Assembly: GCF_036924595.1 (NCBI RefSeq)
Contig: NZ_JAZHRV010000001.1
Coordinates: 620,001-684,000 of the forward strand
Source: Bradyrhizobium algeriense
GTDB taxonomy: Bacteria; Pseudomonadota; Alphaproteobacteria; Rhizobiales; Xanthobacteraceae
DNA: 64,000 bases
Direction of reading: 5' to 3'
In this document: positions 53,990 through 63,729 of the stretch, piece after piece
Numbering within the stretch: position 1 is the first letter of the stretch
How the letters are laid out: each line of letters begins with the position of its first letter
The notes under the pieces: model-generated
What the model was told of the DNA's origin: nothing
The model's database searches: none
What the model saw: the letters and a program-made list of their open reading frames with translations, nothing else
Program-made: the position numbers and the translations under genes

Positions 53990-56227
53990 TCACCTCGCGA
54001 CTTTCCGACGGGTCCCCGGGCGTCCGACCAGAGGACGGAGCGCGTTGACGATGGCGGATGCAAATTCGGGTTCGTTGATGTGGCGCTTGACGCGGACAAG
54101 CTGGCGATTGCTGGTCTGGCGCACGCTGCGCTCCAGTGCGGTAAATAACGCGGCGTCCGCTTCCGGATCCCAGAACGGCTGGCCCGGGGCGTCGAGCGCG
54201 GAGACACCGCCTTCCGGCAGGAAGAAGCGCACCGGCCCATCCATCCGGTTGAGCTTGTCGCCGATCCAGCGCCCGATGCGCTCGTTCTCCTCCGGCGTGG
54301 TGCGCATCAAGGTCACCTGCGGATTGTGAACGTGGAATTTGCGCTGGCGATAGCGCTCAGGGATCGTGTCGGGCGCGCCGAAATTGACCATGTCCAGCGC
54401 GCCGGCAGAGCCGATGAAGGGCAGGCGGCTGCGGATGATCGCGCCAAAGCGGTCGTCGGTCGCCGGAAACACGCCGCCCATCAGGAGATCGCAGACTTCT
54501 GTCGTCGTGAGATCGATGACGGCGGCCAGCATTCCGGAATCGACCAGCTTTTCCATCGAGCGGCCGCCGACGCCGGTGGCGTGGAAGACGAGGCATTCGA
54601 AATCGTTGCGCAGGTCGGCCGCGATCTTCTGCACGGCCGGCGTCGTCACGCCGAACATGGTGATGCCGACCGCCGGCAGATCGGCCGGCGCGTTGCGCTC
54701 CAGCCTGGCCTGATTGTCCAGACGCGCCTTCACCATGCCGGCGATGGCGTTGGCGCCGTTGGCGAGCACGGCGCGCGAGATCGAGTTGAGGCCCTGCACA
54801 TCCGTGACCGAATACATCATCGTGATATCGGCGGGGCCCACGTAGGGACCGACATCTCCCGAGGCGACCGAGGAGATGATGAGCTTCGGCACGCCGACGG
54901 GGAGGGTGCGCATGGCGGGCGCGACCAGCGAAGCACCGCCAGAGCCGCCTGCTGAAATGATGCCTGCGACATTGCCCTGGCGGCGCAGCCAGTTGGCGAA
55001 CGCGTCCGCCATCGCCGTCACCGACGCGCCGCGGTCGGACCCGAACACAGCAGATCCGCCGCGGCCGTGGTTCAGCGCGATTTCCTGGGCGGAGACGTCG
55101 CAGGTGGAAAGCTTGCCGCTGGTTGATACGTCGACCAGGCGCGTCCGCAAGCCCTGTCCGGCGATCACGTCGCGAATGAAGCGCAGTTCCTCGCCCTTGG
55201 TATCGAGCGTGCCGGCGACGAGGACGACAGGTGGCCCGGATGCGCTTTGTACAGAAGCGCCGGCCGGGCGTCTTTGCCGGGCAACGTCTTCGATACGCGT
55301 AACGCCCGTCGAAAGCGTGCGCGCTGCGGCCTCGATGCGCGCAATCGGCGCCGGCTGCGACCACCGCGTCGGCAGGGTGGGATTGGAGATATAGACGCGG
55401 ATTGGGGCTGCGCCCGCGGCGCGCGGCGGCGCAGGACGCGCCTCAGCCGCGGTGCTCGCATCGGCGGCTTCGATATCCGTGTCCAGCTCGGCGTGGACTC
55501 CAACGACGCCAACACCAAGCAGCCGTTGCTGCAGCTCGCGGTCGGCCGCAAGGCGCGCGGAGTCGATGATACGATTGATGCGGCCATTGACCATGATCGC
55601 GACATTTTTCGAGATCGCGGTAGCGACGCCGATATTCTGCTCGATCACGAGCACCGACATGTCGCCGTCTTCACCGAGGCGCACCAGCATTTCCTCGACC
55701 TGGGCGACGATGACCGGTGCGAGGCCTTCGGTCGGCTCGTCCATGATGAGCAGATGCGGGTTGGTCAGAAGCGCGCGCGAGATCGCCAGCATCTGCTGTT
55801 CGCCGCCCGAGAGCTGGCCGCCACCATGATCCTTGCGTTCGGCAAGACGGGGGAACGTCTCGTAGATGCGATCGATGGTCCACGGCCCGCGCCGCATCCC
55901 GGCGGCGAGGCTCAAATGCTCGGCGACGCTGAGCGAGCGCCACAGCCGTCGCCCTTGCGGCACGTAGCCGACGCCGAGCCGCGCGATCCGCGCCGGGCTG
56001 AGGCGGGTGATGTCCTCGCCGCGAACCCGAATCGAGCCGCCGCTCGCCCGCAACAGGCCCATGATGGTCTTGCACAGCGTGGTCTTGCCCATGCCGTTGC
56101 GGCCGACCACCGAGAACACGCCTGAGTCCAAAGTCAGGTCGACGCCCTGCAGGGCATGGGAATGGCCGTAATAGACGTCGAGGCCCCTGACTTCGAGGGC
56201 AGGCGCGGCGCGGCGGACCTCACTCAT
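53990..56227 (-). CDS. Fusion: LivF-type ABC ATPase plus Tm-1-like (UPF0261) domain
   Basis: A 745-residue protein. Residues 10-240 are a LivF-like ATPase with Walker A GRNGMGKT (42-49), signature LSGGEQQ (139-145) and DEPTEGL (163-169). An Ala/Pro-rich linker (about 245-330) follows. Residues 332-740 are a Tm-1-like ATP-binding domain ([27 protein letters not shown]-type stretch [36 protein letters not shown]). It overlaps LivG by eight bases. It ties a branched-chain-type importer directly to the Tm-1/PEP-hydrolase pair. Confidence 0.88.
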   Translation of the reverse strand: MSEVRRAAPALEVRGLDVYYGHSHALQGVDLTLDSGVFSVVGRNGMGKTTLCKTIMGLLRASGGSIRVRGEDITRLSPARIARLGVGYVPQGRRLWRSLSVAEHLSLAAGMRRGPWTIDRIYETFPRLAERKDHGGGQLSGGEQQMLAISRALLTNPHLLIMDEPTEGLAPVIVAQVEEMLVRLGEDGDMSVLVIEQNIGVATAISKNVAIMVNGRINRIIDSARLAADRELQQRLLGVGVVGVHAELDTDIEAADASTAAEARPAPPRAAGAAPIRVYISNPTLPTRWSQPAPIARIEAAARTLSTGVTRIEDVARQRRPAGASVQSASGPPVVLVAGTLDTKGEELRFIRDVIAGQGLRTRLVDVSTSGKLSTCDVSAQEIALNHGRGGSAVFGSDRGASVTAMADAFANWLRRQGNVAGIISAGGSGGASLVAPAMRTLPVGVPKLIISSVASGDVGPYVGPADITMMYSVTDVQGLNSISRAVLANGANAIAGMVKARLDNQARLERNAPADLPAVGITMFGVTTPAVQKIAADLRNDFECLVFHATGVGGRSMEKLVDSGMLAAVIDLTTTEVCDLLMGGVFPATDDRFGAIIRSRLPFIGSAGALDMVNFGAPDTIPERYRQRKFHVHNPQVTLMRTTPEENERIGRWIGDKLNRMDGPVRFFLPEGGVSALDAPGQPFWDPEADAALFTALERSVRQTSNRQLVRVKRHINEPEFASAIVNALRPLVGRPGTRRKVAR

Positions 56228-57002
56228 GACCGGCCCCCAGATAGAGTTCCTGGACCTCGGGATCGGCTTCGATCTCGTGCGGCAGGCCTTCCTTGAAGAC
56301 GCGGCCGTTGTGCATCATCGTGACGCTTTCGACGACGCGCAGCGCGACGTCCATGTCGTGCTCGATGATGATGTAGCCGATATGGGCGGGCAGCGACGTC
56401 AGGATGTCGATCAGCTCGCGTCGCTCGGTGGGGGAGAGGCCCGCGGCCGGTTCGTCGAACAGGATGAAGCGCGGGGCGCCGGCAAGCGCGAGCGCGATCT
56501 CGAGCTGCCGCTGCTGGCCATGCGCGAGTTCCGCGACCAACTGTTCCCTGACCGGCGTCAGATGGACCGCCTGGATCAGCGCTTCGGCTGCATGCATGAG
56601 GGCGTCGTTCGCGCCCGGACGCAGCGGCGAGAATCGACCGCGGGATACGCCGCGGCAGGCGAGGTAGACATTGTCCCGCACGGTGAGGCCGGGGAACAGC
56701 GCCGATATCTGGTAGGTGCGGCGCAAGCCGCGGCGGATCCGCTCATAGGGCGGAAAGTGAGTGATGTCCTCGCCGAAGAAGCGGATGGTGCCGGAGGAGG
56801 GCGGAAAGTCGCCGGTCACGCAATTGAACAGCGTGGTCTTGCCGGCGCCGTTGGAGCCGAGCACGGCGCGGCGTTCCCCCGGCCGAACCGTGATGGTGAC
56901 GTCGGTCAGCGCCGCGAGCGCGCCGAACAGCCGCGTCACGCCGCGCAGCTCGAGCGCGGCGCCGGAACCGACCGCTGAAAAGCGTGGCGCGGCGCTATCC
57001 AT
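56220..57002 (-). CDS. Branched-chain-type ABC ATPase (LivG)
   Basis: A 260-residue LivG-type ATPase with Walker [10 protein letters not shown], signature [10 protein letters not shown], Walker [19 protein letters not shown] and the switch His in IIEHDMDV. It pairs with the LivF half of the fusion gene to power import through LivHM. Overlaps both neighbours by eight bases. Confidence 0.92.
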   Translation of the reverse strand: MDSAAPRFSAVGSGAALELRGVTRLFGALAALTDVTITVRPGERRAVLGSNGAGKTTLFNCVTGDFPPSSGTIRFFGEDITHFPPYERIRRGLRRTYQISALFPGLTVRDNVYLACRGVSRGRFSPLRPGANDALMHAAEALIQAVHLTPVREQLVAELAHGQQRQLEIALALAGAPRFILFDEPAAGLSPTERRELIDILTSLPAHIGYIIIEHDMDVALRVVESVTMMHNGRVFKEGLPHEIEADPEVQELYLGAGHE

Positions 57003-58077
57003 GACCGTGGCCTCCGCTTGCGCGTTTGTCGGGCGCGGTTGCGCGGCGGCGCCATCGCTCCCAGAGCCCGATCACGCCGTCCGACGACCAGAACACGATG
57101 GCTAGGAATCCGAGACCGATCAGCAACCGGAAGCGGTTGCCGTCGAGCCCGAACTTGACCAGGAGATCGAGCGCGAAGGTGCGCAGGATGACGAAGATGA
57201 AGGCGCCGATGAAGGGGCCGACGGGCCGGGTGATGCCGCCGACCACGGCGATGATCAGGATATCGATGCAGGCCCCGACGCTGACCGAGCCGGGCGAGAT
57301 CTGCCGGTAGTTCCAGACCTGCAGCACGCCGCCGAGCGCGGCGATAAAGGATGCGAAGGCGTAGGCTGCCACGCGGTGTGCGTTGACATTGAAGCCGAGC
57401 GCCGCCATGCGGCGGGGATTGTCCCGCACGCCCTGCAGTGCGAGGCCGAACGGGGCGCGCGAGACATATTGAACCGCGAAATAGCAAAACGCCGCGACGC
57501 CCAGCGTGATGTAGTAGTAGGGGACATCGGCGCGCCAGTCGACGCCCCAGAATTTCGGCGTGGCGATGGTGTTGATGCCGGTATGGCCGCCGAAGATCGG
57601 CCAGTTCTGATTGGTGAAATAGTAGAAGGCCGCACCGATCGCGAGCGTGATCATGATGGTGTAGATGCCCTCGGTGCGAACCGCGAGCGCACCACCGAGC
57701 GTGCCGAAGATGGTCGCGAGCACCAGCGCCATCGGTGTGGCGAGCCACCACGGCCAGCCGAGGCTGATATTGGTGTTGGCGCTCATGCCGAACACCGCGA
57801 CCATGTAGGCGGCAAAGCCGGCGATGGTGAGCTGCATCAGGCTGACCATGCCGCCATAGCCCGCCAGGAACATCAGGCTGAGGGCGATGGTCCCGAGGAT
57901 CAGCGTCGTGGCGAAGATCTCGATCAGGAAGAAGCCGCTGGCGATGAACGGCATGATCAGGAGGATCACCGCCACCAACCAGACGGCCGGCTTGTTGAAT
58001 TCCGGCCACGCCAGCAACGCCGCCCGCGCTGATGCTACCCGACTGGTTTCTTGATGCGCGCCCTGGACCAGCGACAT
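56995..58077 (-). CDS. Branched-chain-type ABC permease (LivM)
   Basis: A 360-residue permease with about ten membrane segments. LivM features: MFLAGYGGMVSLMQLTIAGFAAYMVAVFGM, GLALQGVRDNPRRMAALGFNVNAHRVAAYAFASFIAALGGVLQVW, and GGITRPVGPFIGA. It starts one base after LivH. The N-terminus (1-30) is cytosolic. Confidence 0.9.
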   Translation of the reverse strand: MSLVQGAHQETSRVASARAALLAWPEFNKPAVWLVAVILLIMPFIASGFFLIEIFATTLILGTIALSLMFLAGYGGMVSLMQLTIAGFAAYMVAVFGMSANTNISLGWPWWLATPMALVLATIFGTLGGALAVRTEGIYTIMITLAIGAAFYYFTNQNWPIFGGHTGINTIATPKFWGVDWRADVPYYYITLGVAAFCYFAVQYVSRAPFGLALQGVRDNPRRMAALGFNVNAHRVAAYAFASFIAALGGVLQVWNYRQISPGSVSVGACIDILIIAVVGGITRPVGPFIGAFIFVILRTFALDLLVKFGLDGNRFRLLIGLGFLAIVFWSSDGVIGLWERWRRRATAPDKRASGGHGHG

Positions 58078-58078
58078 G

Positions 58079-59089
58079 TCAGCGCCTCGCCAACAGGCCC
58101 TGCGGCCGCAGCGCCAGCACCAGCACCATGATGAGGAAGGTCACCACGATCGCGTAGGTCGGGATGTAGACGGAGCCGAGCTGCTCGGCGAGGCCGATGA
58201 TAACGGCGCCGAGCGCCGCGCCCGGGATCGATCCCATGCCGCCGACGATGACGACGACGAGGGAAGCCAGCAGAAAGCGGGTGTCTTCGCCGGGCGAAAG
58301 CGACTGGAAGGTTCCGCCGACCACGCCCGCGATGCCGGCAAGCCCGGCGCCGAGCGCGAACACGACGACGAAGACGAGCTGGATCGGCACGCCGGTCGCG
58401 GCCAGCATGTCGCGGTCATCGACGCCGGCGCGCACCATCATCCCGACGCGGGTTCGATTGAGCGCCAGCCACATCGCGATGCCGATCACCACCGCGGCTG
58501 CGAAGATCACGAGCCGCACCATCGGGTACCGCAGATAGACCGCCTCGCCCGACGATTTGACCGCGGTAACCAGCGGCAATTCGATCGGGCCGACCAGCCA
58601 GCTCGGGGTCTGGATCTGATAGAAATCGCCGCCGAATACCCACAGCATCAGGTCCGCAAATACGATCGAAAGCCCGATCGTGACCATGGTCTGGCGCAGA
58701 TCCTCGCCCTCCATGCGGCGGAAGACGACGATTTGCAGGACGACGCCGACCAGCGCCACACCGATAAACGCGATGATGAAACCGAGCACCCAGGAGCCGG
58801 TCCAGGTGCTGATGGCGTAACCGATGTAGCCGCCGAACAGATAGAGCGAACCATGCGCCAGATTGACGTTGCGCATCAGGCCGAAAATCAGGGTGAAGCC
58901 GCTCGCCACCAGGAAGTAGAGGCTGCCGAGCGTGATGCCGTTGAAGACGGCGTTGAGAAAGACGCGCTTTCGGCCGATTGCCTCTTCGAGGCCGGGCGGC
59001 CACACGGCAAGGATCAACCACAGCATCACCGCGACCGCGATCAAGAGGATCAGCGCCCATGCCGGATGGCGTTCGATGAATCCTGTCAC
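58079..59089 (-). CDS. Branched-chain-type ABC permease (LivH)
   Basis: A 336-residue permease with about eight membrane segments; VFNGITLGSLYFLVASGFTLIFGLMRNVNLAHGSLYLFGGYIGY and GGMGSIPGAALGAVIIGLAEQLGSVY are the LivH signatures. It is the first gene of the tightly spaced minus-strand cluster. 130 bases separate it from the AraC gene, a likely promoter region. Confidence 0.9.
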   Translation of the reverse strand: MTGFIERHPAWALILLIAVAVMLWLILAVWPPGLEEAIGRKRVFLNAVFNGITLGSLYFLVASGFTLIFGLMRNVNLAHGSLYLFGGYIGYAISTWTGSWVLGFIIAFIGVALVGVVLQIVVFRRMEGEDLRQTMVTIGLSIVFADLMLWVFGGDFYQIQTPSWLVGPIELPLVTAVKSSGEAVYLRYPMVRLVIFAAAVVIGIAMWLALNRTRVGMMVRAGVDDRDMLAATGVPIQLVFVVVFALGAGLAGIAGVVGGTFQSLSPGEDTRFLLASLVVVIVGGMGSIPGAALGAVIIGLAEQLGSVYIPTYAIVVTFLIMVLVLALRPQGLLARR

Positions 59090-59219
59090 GGTAAAAGCCC
59101 GGCGGTCGCCATACCGTCCTCCCAGACGCCGCGGCCGTTTCGGCTCGCGTTTTCACGGCATCCTAACGGCGCCGCAAACCTTGCACTTGATTGTCAGTAT
59201 CTTTTCGCGCCTGATACGC

Positions 59220-60047
59220 TCAGGGTCGCAAGACTTTGGCGGCGCGGCGGTATTCCGTCGGTGCCATCCCGACATTGGCAGCGAAGAAGCGTGTGAAACC
59301 GCTTTGGGAGGAGAAGCCGAGATCGAAGCCGATATCGGCGATCGGCACCTCGGTCGCGACCAAGGCGTCCAGTGCCTGTTCCATGATCAGTGTATTGAGA
59401 TAGAGGTTCGGGGTGACGCCGGTCTGGGTGCGGAACAGCCTGTAGAAATGCGGACGCGACAGGCCGGCCTCCCGCGCGATCGAATCCAGTTCGATTTCCG
59501 CGCCCGGGCTTTCGGACATCAGCTTGATGGATTTGCGGACGCGAAAATCAGTAACGGCGGCGGCGGTGCGCGTCTCCTGCACCGGCTCGGGCCTTTGCCA
59601 GCTTTCCTCATGGCAACCGTCGATCAACTGCCTTAGTTCGCAATCGAGGCTGCTTAGCGAAGGCGCACCGCAGACCAGCGCGGCGGTTCGCCTGATATGC
59701 CTGTCGAGGGGAACCGTCCGCTTGAAGCATGTTCGGCCGAACCGCAGGCTGTGGGCCCGCGCCGCATCGGGAGCGAACCATTCGGCGTTGACGTAGAGGA
59801 CGAAGAAGATTGCCCCGTTCTCCATATCCGTCGGGACAAAATTGTGTGGTTCCCAAGGGTTGATCGCAACAATGGAGTCTTCTGTGAGAAGCCATCGCTC
59901 ATCGCACACATCGATGCCGGCTGGCGTTCCACCGACATGAAAAATCAGATGCCCTTCACGATGCGCGTGCATGTTGAAGGGGCGGTTCAACTGATAGACC
60001 GTCGCGCGACCGAACCGGCCGTGGAAGACGGCCAGAGCCTTGCTCAT
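59220..60047 (-). CDS. AraC-family transcriptional regulator
   Basis: A 275-residue protein with an N-terminal cupin-like domain (FNMHAHREGHLIFHVGGTPAGIDV...INPWEPHNF, about 20-100) and a C-terminal AraC double helix-turn-helix (IELDSIAREAGLSRPHFYRLFRTQTGVTPNLYLNTLIMEQALDALV...IADIGFDLGFSSQSGFTRFFAANVGMAPTEYR). ATG 60047 follows GGGAGGGAAGG. It sits between LivJ and the rest of the cluster, which it most likely activates. Confidence 0.9.
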   Translation of the reverse strand: MSKALAVFHGRFGRATVYQLNRPFNMHAHREGHLIFHVGGTPAGIDVCDERWLLTEDSIVAINPWEPHNFVPTDMENGAIFFVLYVNAEWFAPDAARAHSLRFGRTCFKRTVPLDRHIRRTAALVCGAPSLSSLDCELRQLIDGCHEESWQRPEPVQETRTAAAVTDFRVRKSIKLMSESPGAEIELDSIAREAGLSRPHFYRLFRTQTGVTPNLYLNTLIMEQALDALVATEVPIADIGFDLGFSSQSGFTRFFAANVGMAPTEYRRAAKVLRP

Positions 60048-60133
60048 GCCTTCCCTCCCGCGGGGATGTTCTTGTCTTTTCAATCAGCGTTCAACATCCG
60101 CCGCGAGAATGCAAGGGTAGATCACATTCCGTC

Positions 60134-60160
60134 CGGGCCCCGGGGCGCGACCGGGGCCCG
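60134..60160 (-). terminator. Strong hairpin downstream of LivJ gene
   Basis: CGGGCCCCGG and CCGGGGCCCG form a perfect 10-base-pair stem with a 7-base loop, 19 bases after the LivJ stop. It lacks a T-run in the minus direction, so it may stop or trim rather than fully terminate. It would raise LivJ mRNA relative to the downstream genes. Confidence 0.6.
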
Positions 60161-60178
60161 TTCGCAAATGCGAAGAAC

Positions 60179-61429
60179 TCAGTACTTCTTGCACTCCGGA
60201 ACCGTTCGGCTCGGCAGGCCGATCTTGGAGAAAACCGCCGGATCGTAGCCCAGGGTCTGGTTCACGTTGGGAATGACTTTCACGACCTTGCTGAACAATG
60301 CGCCCTTGCCGTCGTCCACCACCTCGGTGACGAAGTTGGTTCCGATCGCCTGGCGGTTGGAGTCGAGCTTGATCTTGCCGTTGGGCGCGTCGAGCTCGAT
60401 CTTGGCGAGGGCTTCCTTGAGTTTTGCCTGGTTGTTGCTGAGATCGCCATTGACCTGACGCAGCCCAAGGATCAGCGCCATCGTCGAGTTGTAGTAGTTG
60501 GTGGCGAGCAGCGAGGGGCTCGGGAACCGCTTGTTCGGCGGGAAAGCATCCTGATAGGCCTTCACGAACTTCTGCCAGCCTGGATCCTCCCAGGTATCGG
60601 CCTGGCCGCTCGCCGCGATGGTGCCGAGCAGCGCATTCTTGGCGTTGCCCTTGGCGGAGAGGATGGTCTGGTCGACCATGATCGAGCCGCCCATCAGATG
60701 CGCCTTGCCGCCGGCCTGTTGATACTGATTCAGGAAGTTGACGGCATCGGCGCCGCCAAGCCCGAGATAGATCGCATCGACATCGTCGGGCAGCGCGGCA
60801 ATGACGGACGCAAAGTCCTTGGTACCGAGCGGCACCCATTGCCGATTGGTGACCTGTCCGCCGGCGCCGCAGAACTCCAGCACCAGTCCGAACACCTGGG
60901 TGTAGATGAACGAATAGTCTTCGCCGACGGTTGCGATCTTTCGGTAACGCTTGGTGTCGTAGGCGTATTTGCCGAGGCCGACCTGCCACTGGGCGCCGTC
61001 CATGTTGTAGCGGAAGAAGTTCGGCGCCGGGTCGACATACGTCGTTTCCTGCGCGCCGGAAGCGGCGTTCACAAAGGTCAGTTCGGGGCGCGTCTTGGCG
61101 AAATTCTTCACCGCAATGCCTTCGTCACCGGACAATGGCGAGAGCAGGATCTGCACCTTGTCCTGTTCGATCAGCTTGCGCACGGCGCGAACCGCGGAGT
61201 CCGGCGTGGCATCCGTGGAGGCGATGATGAACTCGATTTCCTTGTCGCCGACCTTCTTGCCGAGCGTATTGATCGCCGTCTGGTGGCCGCGTATTCCGTC
61301 CTCGCCGAGCACCGTATAGGTGCCCTCGAGCGTCGCGGTGACGCCGACCTTGATCTTCTCTTGAGCTAAGGCGGCGCCGGAAAGCAACAGGCTGCTCAGC
61401 GCGACCAGTCCCGCACAGCTTCTAAACAT
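60179..61429 (-). CDS. Branched-chain-type ABC periplasmic binding protein (LivJ)
   Basis: A 416-residue protein with signal peptide (1-22, ending AALAQ) and the type I binding-protein fold (KIKVGVTATLEGTYTVLGEDGIRGHQTAINTLGKKVGDKEIEFIIASTDATPDSAVRAVRKLIEQDKVQILLSPLSGDEG). The domain binds amides, aromatic acids or amino acids in different members. The ATG at 61429 follows GGAGGGG. It supplies the LivHMGF importer encoded after the AraC gene. Confidence 0.9.
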   Translation of the reverse strand: MFRSCAGLVALSSLLLSGAALAQEKIKVGVTATLEGTYTVLGEDGIRGHQTAINTLGKKVGDKEIEFIIASTDATPDSAVRAVRKLIEQDKVQILLSPLSGDEGIAVKNFAKTRPELTFVNAASGAQETTYVDPAPNFFRYNMDGAQWQVGLGKYAYDTKRYRKIATVGEDYSFIYTQVFGLVLEFCGAGGQVTNRQWVPLGTKDFASVIAALPDDVDAIYLGLGGADAVNFLNQYQQAGGKAHLMGGSIMVDQTILSAKGNAKNALLGTIAASGQADTWEDPGWQKFVKAYQDAFPPNKRFPSPSLLATNYYNSTMALILGLRQVNGDLSNNQAKLKEALAKIELDAPNGKIKLDSNRQAIGTNFVTEVVDDGKGALFSKVVKVIPNVNQTLGYDPAVFSKIGLPSRTVPECKKY

Positions 61430-61438
61430 CGAACCCCT

Positions 61439-61483
61439 CCCTTGTATCGCCAGTTTTTGTATTGCCAGGCCTTGAATTGCGAA
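61439..61483. repeat. Three 15-base tandem repeats in the LivJ leader
   Basis: Three related 15-base units start at 61439 (CCCTTGTATCGCCAG), 61454 (TTTTTGTATTGCCAG) and 61469 (GCCTTGAATTGCGAA). They end just upstream of the LivJ ribosome site. The units could be slippage products or a repeated protein-binding site. They look similar to the 15-base units at 1540-1599 (shared TT-C-AG ends), but the match is loose. Confidence 0.5.
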
Positions 61484-61969
61484 GTCTTCGTCAGGTCGTT
61501 CCAGGAATCGCCATGCGGTCGATGCCGGCTGCATACGCGCAGCCGGATTGCATTGCGATCGGAACCGCCGGGCGAAAACCTAGCTGATGACAGGGCCGGC
61601 GCGCGCAACTTCACCCTCCGCAACTTGACCGGTAGTCTCATTTTGCATGCTGCGCCGCGACGAGACTTGCAGTGATTTGCGAGCGGTGATTTCAGCATCG
61701 CAGGCTGTGAAGACGAAGCAATAAGTCTCTGATTTCACTGACGGGTGCCGCGGACTCAAACCCATGACCGGAAATGCGGCGCGAGTGCCAGCTTGAACCT
61801 TTGCAAGAGCAGTCATCTCGACGGGTCCGCTCGCGACCTCGATCCAAACGGCGACGAGCTTTGCCGTTTCCGTGGTGCGGCCTTGCACTCGGAAAGTTTG
61901 CTCTCCGCAAAAACGAACGAATGTTTGAAGAGAAGAGCATCCTCGATGCGGAACCGCGGAGGCATCGTC
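61484..61969. other. Non-coding space between LivJ and DUF2066 genes
   Basis: About 490 bases. I find no credible gene: the open frames present have no ribosome site or recognised product. The LivJ promoter should lie in the left part and the DUF2066 promoter in the right part, but no clear elements stand out. Confidence 0.45.
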
Positions 61970-62875
61970 ATGGCCAATCTGCACAGGACGAGACGCCGGC
62001 CTATCGGAATGGGCCGTGGTACGGCCCGCGCGATTATCAGGATATTTATGGCAACCGCCCTGACCTGGTGCGCCGGCACCATGGCCGCCGCGGGAGCTGA
62101 TCTTTATCGCGCGAAGGTCACCGTGACGGGCCAGGGCGAGACGAACCGCATTTTTGGCTTTGCCGTCTGTCTGGAGGACGTCCTCATCAAGGTGTCAGGC
62201 GCACTGAAGCTCAGTGGTGATCCGCGACTGGCAGCCTACAAATCGAAGGCAAAAGGTTTCGTCACGGGCTTCAGCTATCGCGACCAGTTTTTTGGCAAGC
62301 CCATTCGGGACGAGCAGGGTACCCGCGACCGGCCCTACGATCTCACCGTGGAGTTCGAGGAAAGCAAGATCGACGACATTCTCAAGACGCTTGGCCTCAA
62401 GCCCTGGCTTTCACATCGTCCGCGCCTTGCCGTCTTTGTCGAGATGGAACAAGGCGTAAGGAACTATATCGTGACAACAGATGGAACCCAGTCCGACTTG
62501 CAGCGCGACGCGTTGCTCGCCGCGGCTGACAAGCGCGGCATGGACATTGTGCTGCCGGGCACGGCGGCGTTGGCGAAATCGAACATCACGGGCGCGGAGC
62601 TCAGGACGGCGCCATTCCCGGCGCTGGCGCCGATTGCGGCCGAGCAGGGTGGCGAAGTCGTTCTGGTTGGGCGATTGGTCTGGAACGATCGGGATCTCGG
62701 CTGGGCCACGCAGTGGCAGATGGACTGGGGCGGCCGGATGCACCGTTGGCAGGTTCGCGGCGTCACCTTCGATGAGGCGTTCCGGCGCGGCATCGGCGGC
62801 GCGGCCCAGGTCTTGTCCGGCAACGGCGATCCGGTAACCCGGTCGTCGGCGGCGGGAGGAAACAAGCTTCATTGA
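61970..62875 (+). CDS. DUF2066 domain protein
   Basis: A 301-residue protein. Residues 1-45 are a basic start and signal-like helix (IIRIFMATALTWCAGTMAAAGA). The rest follows the DUF2066 pattern: LYRAKVTVTGQGETNRIFGFAVCLEDVLIKVSG, GDPRL, and YRDQFFGKPIRDEQGTRDRPYDLTVEFEESKIDDILKTLGLKPWLSHRPRLAVFVEMEQG. Function unknown; members are periplasmic and widespread. ATG 61970 follows GGAGG. A family B repeat follows its stop. Confidence 0.8.
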   Translation: MANLHRTRRRPIGMGRGTARAIIRIFMATALTWCAGTMAAAGADLYRAKVTVTGQGETNRIFGFAVCLEDVLIKVSGALKLSGDPRLAAYKSKAKGFVTGFSYRDQFFGKPIRDEQGTRDRPYDLTVEFEESKIDDILKTLGLKPWLSHRPRLAVFVEMEQGVRNYIVTTDGTQSDLQRDALLAAADKRGMDIVLPGTAALAKSNITGAELRTAPFPALAPIAAEQGGEVVLVGRLVWNDRDLGWATQWQMDWGGRMHRWQVRGVTFDEAFRRGIGGAAQVLSGNGDPVTRSSAAGGNKLH

Positions 62876-62896
62876 TTCCCGTAGGCGCCTGATTAA

Positions 62897-62998
62897 AGCG
62901 TTTTCCAGCGAAGTGGAAACCGGTTCGCGTCAAGAAAACGCGTCAAAACAAGAATCTAGAGCCCCGTTCCGATTCAATCGGAACGGAAAAGGCTCTAG
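62897..62998. repeat. Intergenic hairpin repeat, family B (copy 2)
   Basis: Same element as 11785-11875 with the same AGCGTTTTC-AGCGAAGTGG, CCGGTTCGCGT and AAGAAAACGCGTCAA blocks. The right part is a nested hairpin: CTAGAGCC pairs with GGCTCTAG (62956-62998), and inside it CCGTTCCGATT pairs perfectly with AATCGGAACGG. The stop codon of the SDR gene (62995-62997) lies in the last arm. It likely ends transcription of both flanking, converging genes. Confidence 0.82.
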
Positions 62999-63729
62999 CC
63001 GGCGAGAAAGCCGCCATCGATTGCGACCACCGTTCCGGTCGCATATTGCGACGCCGGCATGCAGAGGAAAGCTACGGCGCCGGCGACATCTTCCGGCTGC
63101 CCCCATCGTTTGAAGGCGGTGCGGTCGGCGATGCGCTGGTAATGCGCGCGATCGGACCGGCCGGCGGCATTGATCGAGGTCTCGATATAGCCCGGCGCCA
63201 CGGCATTGACGCGGATGCCTTCCTCGGCCCAGGCCAGAGCGAGCGCCTTGGTCAGCATCACGACGCCGCCTTTGCTGGCGCAATAGGCGGGAATGCGCGG
63301 CAGCGCCAGCGTTGCGTTCATCGAGGCGATGTTGACGATCGAGCCCTTGCTGTTGGCCAGCAGCGGGCGGAAAGCCATGCAGGTCCGGAACGTGCCGGTC
63401 AGATTGACATCGAGCACCTTGGTAAAGGTCTCGATCTCATATTCCTTGTCGCGCGCCAAAATGCCGGCGCAATTGACCAGCGCGTCGACGCGGCCATGCC
63501 GTTGCGCAAGCGCTGCGACCGCGGCGTCGTCGGTGACATCAAGCGTTGTCAGCTCAAGTCCTGCCTGAGGCTGCAGCGGCGTCCGGGCAAGATCGGCATC
63601 ATTGACGGCGGTGGCGGTGACCGTCGCGCCGAGCTCGCGGAACACGCTGCTGATGGCGGCGCCGATATCGCCGGCGCCGCCGATCACAACGGCATGAAAA
63701 CCCTGGGCCAGCGAGAAGGTGGAGGTCAT
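62995..63729 (-). CDS. Short-chain dehydrogenase/reductase
   Basis: A 244-residue SDR with cofactor motif [16 protein letters not shown] near the middle, catalytic Ser in [11 protein letters not shown] and Tyr/Lys in YCASK, and GYIETSI. It resembles gluconate 5-dehydrogenase or FabG-like oxidoreductases. It overlaps the upstream LacI-type gene by four bases. The LacI neighbour suggests sugar or sugar-acid metabolism. Confidence 0.87.
   Translation of the reverse strand: MTSTFSLAQGFHAVVIGGAGDIGAAISSVFRELGATVTATAVNDADLARTPLQPQAGLELTTLDVTDDAAVAALAQRHGRVDALVNCAGILARDKEYEIETFTKVLDVNLTGTFRTCMAFRPLLANSKGSIVNIASMNATLALPRIPAYCASKGGVVMLTKALALAWAEEGIRVNAVAPGYIETSINAAGRSDRAHYQRIADRTAFKRWGQPEDVAGAVAFLCMPASQYATGTVVAIDGGFLAG

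Noticed and set aside
61580..61984. Minus-strand frame of 134 codons in the gap before the DUF2066 gene
   Set aside because: No ribosome site and no recognisable product; it overlaps the DUF2066 start region.
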